Assembly: GCF_051960575.1 (NCBI RefSeq)
Contig: NZ_JBQCEE010000056.1
Coordinates: forward strand, 1-10,415
DNA from: JBQCEE01 sp051960575
GTDB taxonomy: Bacteria; Actinomycetota; Actinomycetes; Mycobacteriales; Jatrophihabitantaceae
Reading direction: 5' to 3'
Length of the DNA stretch: 10,415 bases
Position numbers and translations under genes: made by a program. Below the pieces are notes generated by a model that did no database searches, was not told the origin of the DNA, and saw only the letters and a list, made by a program, of their open reading frames with translations. Shown here in pieces: positions 1 to 5,691 of this stretch. Each line of letters opens with the position of its first letter. The stretch's first letter is position 1.

Positions 1-375
1 GCTCGTCGCCACGGGCCACGCCGGGGCCGTCGGCGTCGGTGTCGTGCGGGCCGAGGCGACGGCCGGGGACGCGACGAGGCCGACGCCGACGGCACCCACG
101 AGCAGCCGCCGTGCCGCAGCCGGCAGCACGACCAGTTGCGCGCGCCGCGCGAGCGCACCGACCCGGCCGGGCACGGCGGTCGCGACGACGAGCAGCAGGC
201 CGAGACCGAGCCAGGCCGCGGTCGCGAACGCGAGCGCGCGCGAGAGCTCGAGCAGTGCACCGTCGGGATCGGCGGCGAGGTGGTGGAGGGCCCAGGCGAC
301 GCGGCGCGGGTGCGGCCTGCACAGCCGGAGCGCGACGAGGTCGGTCGCCACCGCAGCCGCCACCCTCGCGCCCAT
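1..375 (-). CDS. Hypothetical membrane/exported protein, N-terminal part (partial, runs off left edge)
   Basis: The reading frame is open from an ATG at 375 (reading leftwards) to the window edge, giving 125 residues with no stop. The start is supported by an AAAGGA ribosome site (381-386 on the plus strand) five bases upstream of the ATG. Visible parts are a short N-terminal region with His and Arg clusters (about 1-45), a hydrophobic membrane segment (about 47-69), a basic loop (about 71-90), and a second hydrophobic stretch (about 91-110) that ends in an AVASA-like signal-peptidase-type site. A Thr/Pro/Ala-rich stretch follows, typical of an extracytoplasmic linker. The protein probably has one transmembrane helix and then an exported or anchored C-terminal part. 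From memory, this architecture resembles actinobacterial LysM-type proteins encoded near Tad-like genes, but no LysM repeat is visible in the part present, so the function is left open. It is divergent from the gene at 502. Confidence 0.72.
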   Translation of the reverse strand, partial: MGARVAAAVATDLVALRLCRPHPRRVAWALHHLAADPDGALLELSRALAFATAAWLGLGLLLVVATAVPGRVGALARRAQLVVLPAAARRLLVGAVGVGLVASPAVASARTTPTPTAPAWPVATS

Positions 376-501
376 GCCGGTCCTTTCGTTTGCTTGTGTT
401 TGCGTCCAAGTAAGCATGATGACGTCGGCTTGATGCAACCGGGGATCACGACCTGGGGACAACGGCGCGGCCGCGCACCGGAGCGGTGCGAAGCTGTCGA
501 C
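376..501. promoter_or_regulatory. Divergent intergenic region with phased short repeats
   Basis: This 126-base gap separates two divergent genes and should hold both promoters. Its left part is much richer in A/T than the rest of the window. Read on the minus strand it holds GCAAACACAAGCAAAC (388-403), a GCAAAC direct repeat with a 10-base period, just upstream of the AAAGGA ribosome site of the leftward gene. TGCTT (391-395) and AAGCA (412-416) form a loose inverted repeat around it. On the minus strand at 454-462 there is TTGTCCCCA, one base from a DnaA box, related to the motif at 1415. I see no convincing -10/-35 pair for either gene. The repeats could be an operator for the nearby BldC-like HTH protein, since that class binds direct repeats; this is inference. 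Confidence 0.45.
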
Positions 502-1059
502 ATGCGTTGGGAGGGGTTGTTCGCCGACCTCGCCGCCCAGGCCGAGGCGCTCGAGCGGGCCGAACGCGCCGCCGAGATCGACGAGCGCACCCGGGGCGAG
601 GCCGCCACGCTCGGCGTGCTCGACCGGCTGCGTGCCGCCGTGGGCACGACGGTGCGCGTCGGTGTGCCGGGTGTCGGCCCGGTGACCGGACGGCTCGGCA
701 CGGTCGGGGCCGACTGGCTGCTGGTGGACGAGGGGTCCGGACGCGAGGCGCTCGTGCCCGTCGCCGCGGTGCTGACCGTGCGCGGCATCGGCCGCACGGC
801 GCTCACCGCCGAGGTCGCGGGCCCCGTCGCGGCGCGGCTGCGGCTGACGTCGGCGCTGCGCGGCGTGGCGCGCGACCGCTCAGCGGTCCGGGTGCATCTG
901 GTCGACGGGACGGTGCTCGACGGCACCCTCGACCGGGTCGGCCGCGATCACCTCGACGTGGCCGCGCACGCGCCGGGCGAACCACGTCGCGCGCGGGAGG
1001 TGCGCGAGATCGACCTGGTGCCCTTCGCCGCGCTCGCGCTGCTGCGCCGTCTCGTGTGA
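502..1059 (+). CDS. Conserved-type hypothetical protein with two small beta-barrel-like units
   Basis: A 185-aa soluble protein. The frame is open further upstream, to 136, but that part overlaps the divergent gene and its promoter. The ATG at 502 gives an MRWEGLFADL start, followed by an Ala/Glu-rich helix (about 8-45) that looks like a coiled coil. Two similar blocks follow. Residues 50-95 alternate short beta strands with V-T-G-R-L, a GADWLLVDE turn and LVPVAAV. Residues 128-180 have DGTVLDGTLDRVG, RDHLDV and LVPFAAL in the same order. This looks like an internal duplication of an Sm-like or SH3-like small barrel, inferred from the strand pattern. No catalytic motif, signal peptide or membrane segment is seen. 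There is no strong ribosome site before the ATG, so the message may be leaderless or weakly translated. From memory, similar proteins occur in many actinobacteria next to HTH/SAF genes; the function is unknown to me. Confidence 0.85.
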   Translation: MRWEGLFADLAAQAEALERAERAAEIDERTRGEAATLGVLDRLRAAVGTTVRVGVPGVGPVTGRLGTVGADWLLVDEGSGREALVPVAAVLTVRGIGRTALTAEVAGPVAARLRLTSALRGVARDRSAVRVHLVDGTVLDGTLDRVGRDHLDVAAHAPGEPRRAREVREIDLVPFAALALLRRLV

Positions 1060-1090
1060 GGCGCGACGAGCATCGGCGGCCGGGCGCCGG

Positions 1091-1123
1091 GATCAGGCGG
1101 CGATCAGGCGGCGATCAGTCGGC
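1091..1123. repeat. Three tandem 11-base units (GATCAGGCGGC)
   Basis: GATCAGGCGGC at 1091-1101 is repeated exactly at 1102-1112 and with one mismatch (GATCAGTCGGC) at 1113-1123. The array lies between two convergent genes and covers the stop codon of the leftward HTH gene (1115-1117). Each unit contains TCA, which is a TGA stop on the minus strand. It is probably a slippage product. Confidence 0.85.
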
Positions 1124-1348
1124 ATCGGCCTCGACGAACGGGTGCTCGGCAATGAAGGCGCGCGTCTGCTCGTACATGCGGGCGATGTAGGCCTCGAGCT
1201 TGTCGCGCTCGACGCGCCACTGGCCGCGTCCGCCGATCTTGATCGCCTCGAGCTCGTTGTTCCGCACGAGCGCGTAGGTCTGCGACGTGGAGATGTTCAG
1301 GATCTCGGCGACGTCGGTCAACGTCAGGAACCGGGGTTCCTGGGCCAT
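1115..1348 (-). CDS. Small excisionase/BldC-like (MerR-type) helix-turn-helix DNA-binding protein
   Basis: A 77-aa protein, MAQEPRFLTL to AEHPFVEADAD. The frame is open further upstream, but the ATG at 1348 has a perfect AGGAGG (1357-1362 on the plus strand) eight bases away and begins the protein just before the domain, which settles the start. Residues about 8-55 are a winged helix of the excisionase/MerR type: LTLTDVAEILNIS is the first helix-turn, TSQTYALVRNNELEAIKIGG carries the recognition helix and wing, and QWRVERDKLEAYI is the closing helix. This is the fold of BldC and phage Xis/MerR N-terminal domains. A short helical acidic tail (about 56-77) follows, and there is no ligand-binding domain. 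It is transcribed divergently from the SAF/CpaE-like pair, the usual position of a local regulator, so control of that pair or of itself is the likely role. No integrase or prophage gene is nearby, which argues against a true excisionase. Confidence 0.9.
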   Translation of the reverse strand: MAQEPRFLTLTDVAEILNISTSQTYALVRNNELEAIKIGGRGQWRVERDKLEAYIARMYEQTRAFIAEHPFVEADAD

Positions 1349-1473
1349 CGGTGGGCCCTCCTTCCACGCCTCGGACGCGGCCAGTCTCGCACCCCGGCCC
1401 CGACGGCCGGCGGGTTGTCCACAAGGTCCGGATCCGATTTTCCACATCGACGATCACGGGTGACCATCGTGCG
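1349..1473. promoter_or_regulatory. Divergent intergenic region with two DnaA-box-like 9-mers
   Basis: The 125 bases between the HTH gene and the SAF gene should hold both promoters. The AGGAGG of the HTH gene is at 1357-1362. At 1415-1423 is TTGTCCACA, an exact match to the GC-rich actinobacterial form of the DnaA box (consensus TTRTCCACA). At 1438-1446, on the same strand and 23 bases on, is TTTTCCACA, one base from the consensus. TTGTCCACAA (1415-1424) also has palindromic ends, so it could be an ordinary operator. There is no AT-rich unwinding element or cluster of boxes, so this is not a replication origin. I cannot identify the -10 or -35 elements. Confidence 0.55.
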
Positions 1474-2205
1474 GTGGTGCTCGCGTCCTCTCCCGCCTCA
1501 CCGGCCGTGTCCGGTCGGTCGCCCGTGCCGTTGGCACCTCCGTCCCCCCGCCCGCGGCGGGTGTCGACGCCGAGCTGGCTCGACCTGCGGCTGGTGCTCG
1601 GCGTGGTGCTCGTCGTCGGTTCGGTGCTGCTCGGCGCGGTGGTCGTCGCGCGGGCGCACGCGACACGTCCCGTCGTCACCGCCGCCCACGAACTGGCGGC
1701 GGGCACCGTGCTCAACACCGGCGACCTCGCCGTCGTGCGGGTGCAGCTCGGCGACGATGCCGCCCGGCGCTACGCCGCCGACCCGACCGCCCTGGTCGGC
1801 AAGCGGCTGCAGCGCGCGGTCGGGGCCGGCGAGCTGGTGCCGACCGGCGCGGTCGCGTCCCCGCCGGCGCTGACGACACTGTCGATCACCTTCGCGACCG
1901 GTGACGCGCCCACGCTGCGGGCGGGCGAGCGGGTGGAACTGTGGGTGACCGGCCCGCACTGCGCCTCGGTCGTGCTGCTGCCCGATGTCACCGTGCAGAG
2001 CGCGAGCTCGCTCGACGCGGGCTTCGGCAGCACCGCCGACGGCCAGCGCATCGTGATCAGCGTGCCGCGGGCCGACGCCGGACGGGTGGTCGCCGCCCAG
2101 GCGATCGACCAGGGACGCATCCGGGCGGGCATCCTCACCGGCGCCGCGAACGCGCCGGCCGAGGCGCCGGGCGACCTCAGCGCCTGCGCCGAACCGACCC
2201 GATGA
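1474..2205 (+). CDS. SAF-domain, CpaB/RcpC-like membrane protein
   Basis: A 243-aa protein when started at GTG 1474; GTG 1477 is equally possible. The frame extends back to 1351, but that part overlaps the HTH gene's ribosome site and reads as non-protein sequence. A weak GGGTGA lies ten bases before 1474. Residues 1-36 are Pro/Ser/Arg-rich and cytoplasmic. Residues about 37-60 form one transmembrane helix preceded by SWLDLR. Residues about 67-130 match a SAF domain: VVTAAHELAAGTVLNTGDLAVVRV, then LVGKRLQRAVGAGELV. Residues about 135-215 resemble the RcpC/CpaB extracytoplasmic domain (LRAGERVELWV, GQRIVISVPRADAGRVV). In Flp/Tad pili CpaB works in the envelope as an assembly factor. The stop overlaps the start of the CpaE-like gene by ATGA, so the pair is translationally coupled. 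The pilin, CpaF/TadA and TadB/C genes are absent from the window, so a pilus role here is an inference. Confidence 0.85.
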   Translation: MVLASSPASPAVSGRSPVPLAPPSPRPRRVSTPSWLDLRLVLGVVLVVGSVLLGAVVVARAHATRPVVTAAHELAAGTVLNTGDLAVVRVQLGDDAARRYAADPTALVGKRLQRAVGAGELVPTGAVASPPALTTLSITFATGDAPTLRAGERVELWVTGPHCASVVLLPDVTVQSASSLDAGFGSTADGQRIVISVPRADAGRVVAAQAIDQGRIRAGILTGAANAPAEAPGDLSACAEPTR

Positions 2206-3500
2206 GGCTGCCCGTCCTCAGCGCCGCCGAGGGGGCGGCGTGGGAGGAGCGTCTGCTCACCGGGCTGCCCGCCGTCCCGGGTGGGGTGGTGATCGCGCGC
2301 CGTTGCGTCGACGTCGTCGACCTGCTCGCCGTGGCGGCGTCCGGCCAGGGACGCGCGGCGCTCGTCGCCGCCGACCTGCGGCGGCTCGACGCCGATGCCG
2401 TCGACCGCCTGCGCTCCTGCGACGTCGCACCCGTGGGCGTGGTGCGCGTCGGCGACGAGGCCGCCGAACAGCGGCTGCGCGCCCTCGGCATCGTGCACCT
2501 GCTGCCGGACGACGCCGAGGCGTCGGTGGCCGCGGCGGTCATCGCCGAGGCGGTGCGCGACCAAGCCACCCCGCCGGGCACCGACCGCAGCTATGCCGCC
2601 ACCGGCTCGGTGCCCATCACCGGTGGAGCGCTTCCGCCGGGTGCCGGCGCGCCACCCGAGGCGGCCGACGACCGCACCGGCACGGTGGTCGCCGTCTGGG
2701 GGCCGACCGGTGCGCCCGGGCGCACGCTGCTGACCGTCACCCTCGCCGACGAGCTCGCCCGGCTCGGCCGCTCGGCGCTGGCCGTGGACGCCGATGTGTA
2801 CGGCGGCACCATCGCGCCGATGCTCGGCCTGCTCGACGAGTCGCCGGGCGTCGCGGCGGCGTGCCGGCAGGCGTCGTCCGCCGGGCTCGACGGCACCGCC
2901 CTCGCCGCCCTGTGCTGGCAGCTCGGACCGTCGCTGCGCGTGCTCACCGGCATCCCGCTCGCGTCTCGCTGGCCGGAGGTGCGGCCGACCGCGCTCGCCG
3001 CGGTGCTCGGCGCCGCCCGCCGCCTCGCCGACGTCACCGTCGTCGACTGCGGGTTCTGCCTCGAGGCCGACGAGGAGCTCTCGTTCGACACGCTCGCCCC
3101 CCGGCGCAACGGCGCCACCCTCGCCGTGTTGGACGACGCCGACCTCGTGCTCGTCGTCGGGTCGGCCGACCCGATCGGCATGCAGCGGCTCGTGCGCGCC
3201 CGCGCCGAGCTGCGCGACGCCGAGATCGAGGCGCCGGTGCGGGTGGTGCTGAACCGGGTGCGCAGCGGTGTCGTGCCGGGCGACGTGCACACCGAGCTGC
3301 GCACCGCGCTCGAGCGCTTCGCCGGATGCACGCCGACCGCGATGCTGCCGTTCGACGGACGCACCGTCGACGCCGCCCTCGCCCGCGGCCGGCTGCTCGG
3401 CGAGGCGGCGCCGGGCAGCCCGCTGCGCCTGGCCGTCGTCGAGCTGGCGGCGACCCTGGCCGGCGTCCCTGTGCCCGGACGCGGCCGCCGACGCCGCTGA
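2202..3500 (+). CDS. CpaE/TadZ-like MinD/ParA-superfamily P-loop protein with altered Walker A
   Basis: A 432-aa protein starting at ATG 2202, four bases inside the SAF gene. Residues 1-120 resemble the receiver-like N-terminal domain of CpaE/TadZ (alternating strands and helices such as AALVAADLRRL and VGVVRVGDEAAEQRL). A low-complexity Pro/Gly/Ala linker (about 121-158) leads to a SIMIBI-type NTPase (about 160-420). The P-loop is GPTGAPGRT (167-175). The deviant Walker A motif of MinD/ParA (KGGxGKT) has lost both lysines: the signature lysine position is Thr and the catalytic lysine is Arg174. The switch I motif DADVYGG (196-202) and the Walker B-like VTVVDCGF (278-285) are present. TadZ-type proteins place secretion machinery at the cell pole and several have weak or no ATPase activity. 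From memory, the GxxGAPGRT form recurs in actinobacterial relatives, so the change is probably a family trait. The end is Arg-rich (GRGRRRR). Confidence 0.85.
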   Translation: MRLPVLSAAEGAAWEERLLTGLPAVPGGVVIARRCVDVVDLLAVAASGQGRAALVAADLRRLDADAVDRLRSCDVAPVGVVRVGDEAAEQRLRALGIVHLLPDDAEASVAAAVIAEAVRDQATPPGTDRSYAATGSVPITGGALPPGAGAPPEAADDRTGTVVAVWGPTGAPGRTLLTVTLADELARLGRSALAVDADVYGGTIAPMLGLLDESPGVAAACRQASSAGLDGTALAALCWQLGPSLRVLTGIPLASRWPEVRPTALAAVLGAARRLADVTVVDCGFCLEADEELSFDTLAPRRNGATLAVLDDADLVLVVGSADPIGMQRLVRARAELRDAEIEAPVRVVLNRVRSGVVPGDVHTELRTALERFAGCTPTAMLPFDGRTVDAALARGRLLGEAAPGSPLRLAVVELAATLAGVPVPGRGRRRR

Positions 3501-3571
3501 CGGCGGCGCCCCGCTGCGTCCATCTGCGAGGATGGGCACGGGCCAGGAGCGAGGACGGGGAGGCGCGGCGG
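3501..3571 (+). promoter_or_regulatory. Short intergenic region before the acyltransferase, possible promoter
   Basis: These 71 bases separate the CpaE-like gene from the acyltransferase gene. They hold CCATC (3520-3524) and GATGG (3531-3535), a 5-base inverted repeat with a 6-base loop, and GAGGAT (3528-3533), which could serve as a -10 element. GGGGAGG (3557-3563) is a good ribosome site eight bases before ATG 3572. There is no clear terminator after the CpaE-like gene, so read-through from the SAF operon is possible. Confidence 0.35.
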
Positions 3572-5158
3572 ATGGAGCGGCTGTCGTCGGCCGACGTCGC
3601 CTTCCTCCACCAGGAGACGCGGACGACACCGCAGCACGTCGGTGGTCTGGCGATCTTCGATCCGCCGGCGAGCGGCTTCGACTACGACCGGCTGCTGCGC
3701 CTGCTCGAGGAGCGCATCTCGCTCGCGCCGCGCTACCGGCAGCGGGTGCGGCGGGTGCCCGGGCACCTGGCCAACCCGATCTGGGTCGACGACCCCCGTT
3801 TCGACATCACCTACCACGTGCGCCGCTCCGCCCTGCCGCGACCGGGCACCGAGGCGCAGCTGCTCGAGTTCTGCGCCCGCATCCAGTCACGGCTGCTCGA
3901 CCGCGGCCGCCCGCTCTGGGAGATGTATCTCGTCGATGGCCTCGGCGGCGGGCGCGTCGCCATCGTCACCAAGACCCACCAGGCGATGGTCGACGAGGCC
4001 GGCGCGGTCGACCTGTTCGAGGTGATCCTGGACGCCGCCCCCGAGCCCCGCCGGACGGTGCAGGCGCTCTGGATGCCGCAGCCCGAACCGGGCTCGTTGG
4101 CGCTCGTGCGCGACGCCGCCCGCGCGATGGTGCTGCGCCCGACCACGCTGGTCGACAGCGCCCGGGTGGGGCTGGCCGACGCCCGCGTCGAGCTGGCCCG
4201 GGCGTCGGCGCGCGCCGGCGGTCTCGGTCCGGCCGTCCGCGGCGTGGTGTCGGTGGGGCGGTCGGTGCTGCGCCGGCCCCCACCCTCGCCGCTGCAGATC
4301 CGGCTCAGCGAGCAGCGCCGGCTGGCGATCTCGCGCACCCGGCTCGACGACTTCCGCCGGGTGCGGGCCGCGTACGGCGGCACCGTGAACGACGTCGTGC
4401 TCGCGGTGATCACCGGCGCGCTGCGCGGCTGGCTGCTCTCGCGAGCCGTGCCGCTGCGCCCGGCCACGACCGTGCGCGCCCTGGTGCCGGTGAGCGTCGT
4501 CGACGACGACGAGGGGACGCCGCGCAGCAGCGTCGAGGCCGCGCACCCGTCGCGCTCCGGCGACCCGGCGACGCGGGTGCGTCCGCTGCTCGTCGACCTG
4601 CCCGTCGGCGAGCCCGACCCGGTGCTGCGGCTGACCCAGCTGCGGTACGCCATGGCCACGCACCGGGCGTCCGGGCGGGCGGTCGGGGCCGACGCCCTCA
4701 CCCGGCTCGGTGGCTTCGCGCCGCCGACGCTGCTGGCCCTCGGCGCCCGTGCCTCGAGCGGCTTGACGCGGCGCATGTTCAGCCTGGTCGTGACCAACGT
4801 GCCAGGCCCGCAGGTGTCGCTGTACGCGGCGGGCGCCCGGCTGCGCGAGATGTTCCCGATCCTGCCGATCTCGGCCGGCCAGGCGCTCTCGATCGCCCTC
4901 ACCTCGTACGACGGCGGGGTCTGCTTCGGTATCAACGCCGACCGCGACGGGGTGCGCGACGCCGACGCGCTCGCCCGCCTCATCGAGGAGTCGTTGCAGG
5001 AGCTGCTCAGCGGCATCCCCGCCGTCGAGGACGCCCGTTCGGCCGGCGAACGCCGGCGTCGTCCGCCGGGCCGCGCCGTGCGCGGCCCCCGCCGCGAGCG
5101 CAGCAGCGGCCCGCGACCGCCGCGCGGACGCCCGACAGACCCGGAGGACCCGGCATGA
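3572..5158 (+). CDS. WS/DGAT-family O-acyltransferase (wax ester synthase/diacylglycerol acyltransferase-like)
   Basis: A 528-aa protein. The start MERLSSADVAFLHQETRTTP is the classic N-terminus of the family (LSxxDxxFLxxE), and GGGGAGG lies eight bases upstream. The family transfers acyl chains from acyl-CoA to diacylglycerol or fatty alcohols at the membrane or lipid bodies. Family marks are RPLWEMYLVDGL (113-124), the catalytic block at 136-142, NDVVLAVITGALR (273-285), LVPVSV (304-309), and TNVPGPQVSLYAAGARL (408-424). The catalytic block reads HQAMVDE, not the usual HHxxxDG: the second His and the Gly are replaced, while His136 and Asp141 remain. The stretch at about 313-335, where the family usually has a short GNR loop, is longer and Ser/Arg/His-rich. 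A basic Pro/Arg tail (about 490-528) makes the protein somewhat longer than usual members. Activity on lipid substrates is therefore uncertain. It overlaps the DUF6912-like gene by ATGA. Confidence 0.9.
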   Translation: MERLSSADVAFLHQETRTTPQHVGGLAIFDPPASGFDYDRLLRLLEERISLAPRYRQRVRRVPGHLANPIWVDDPRFDITYHVRRSALPRPGTEAQLLEFCARIQSRLLDRGRPLWEMYLVDGLGGGRVAIVTKTHQAMVDEAGAVDLFEVILDAAPEPRRTVQALWMPQPEPGSLALVRDAARAMVLRPTTLVDSARVGLADARVELARASARAGGLGPAVRGVVSVGRSVLRRPPPSPLQIRLSEQRRLAISRTRLDDFRRVRAAYGGTVNDVVLAVITGALRGWLLSRAVPLRPATTVRALVPVSVVDDDEGTPRSSVEAAHPSRSGDPATRVRPLLVDLPVGEPDPVLRLTQLRYAMATHRASGRAVGADALTRLGGFAPPTLLALGARASSGLTRRMFSLVVTNVPGPQVSLYAAGARLREMFPILPISAGQALSIALTSYDGGVCFGINADRDGVRDADALARLIEESLQELLSGIPAVEDARSAGERRRRPPGRAVRGPRRERSSGPRPPRGRPTDPEDPA

Positions 5159-5652
5159 GGGTGTACCTGCCCGGCACGACGACGACCCTGCGCGAGCTGC
5201 TCGCCGAGCGCGCCGTGCCAGGGGGAGCGACCGCGTTCGCGGTGACGCCCGGCCTGCGCGAGTGGTACCTCGACGACGACGACGAGGAGCTCGAGTACGC
5301 GGCGCTCACCGAGGCGGCTCGCGGCTCGCTGCGGCTGCTCGACGCCGACCCCGCCGCCGCCCGCCGCCGCGTCGTGCTGGCCGCGGACGTGCCGGACGCC
5401 GACGTCGTCGTGCGCGACGACCTCGACCGCGGGGTGGTGACGGTGGCGGCCGCCGTGCCCCTCGCGGCTGTCGCCTCGGTGCACGTCGACGACGCCGACG
5501 CCGAGCCGGCCGTGACCGCGGGCGCCGCGTCGATCATCGCGGCCGACCTCGGTGACGAGTCGGCGCAGGACGCGGTCGACGACGTCGAGGGCTTCGAACT
5601 GGCCTGGTACGCGACGCAGGAGATCGAACCGCTGCTCACCGGGCTCACCTGA
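5155..5652 (+). CDS. DUF6912-like acidic hypothetical protein
   Basis: A 165-aa protein starting at ATG 5155, four bases inside the acyltransferase gene, with GGAGG (5143-5147) seven bases upstream, so it is translationally coupled. It begins MRVYLPGTTTTLRELLA and continues AFAVTPGLREWYLDDDDEEL (about 27-46), then EYAALTEAARGSLRLL. A block RRRVVLAADVPDADVVV (about 74-90) and a C-terminal FELAWYATQEIEPLL follow. I recognise this as the DUF6912 family from memory, an actinobacterial family of unknown function. The protein is strongly acidic (a DDDDEE run at 41-46 and Asp-rich stretches near 110-118 and 131-146), soluble, and lacks signal peptides and membrane segments. No catalytic motif stands out. 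Its coupling to the acyltransferase may only reflect gene packing, so a role in lipid metabolism is not established. Confidence 0.88.
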   Translation: MRVYLPGTTTTLRELLAERAVPGGATAFAVTPGLREWYLDDDDEELEYAALTEAARGSLRLLDADPAAARRRVVLAADVPDADVVVRDDLDRGVVTVAAAVPLAAVASVHVDDADAEPAVTAGAASIIAADLGDESAQDAVDDVEGFELAWYATQEIEPLLTGLT

Positions 5653-5679
5653 CCCCGGTGCGTCGGGCCGGCGGCGTGG

Positions 5680-5691
5680 CACGATCGGGCC
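5680..5691 (+). promoter_or_regulatory. Possible leaderless promoter (-10-like element) of the dehydrogenase gene
   Basis: The 39-base gap before ATG 5692 has no ribosome site. CACGAT at 5680-5685 ends six bases before the ATG, where a -10 element would sit if transcription began at the A of the start codon. Leaderless messages are common in actinobacteria. No -35 match is seen, so this is a weak prediction. Confidence 0.35.

Noticed and set aside
136..501. Upstream extension of the hypothetical gene at 502
   Set aside because: It overlaps the divergent gene, its ribosome site and the intergenic repeats, and its translation looks like random Arg-rich sequence.
1060..1090. Rho-independent terminator between the convergent genes
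   Set aside because: Only short GC-rich self-complementary pieces (CCGG/GCGCC) are seen, with no clear long stem and no T tract on either strand.
1115..1348. Excisionase of an integrated element
   Set aside because: The fold is shared by BldC-like regulators; there is no integrase, attachment site or other mobile gene in the window.
1415..1446. Replication origin
   Set aside because: Only two boxes, no AT-rich unwinding region, and no dnaA, dnaN or other origin-linked genes nearby.
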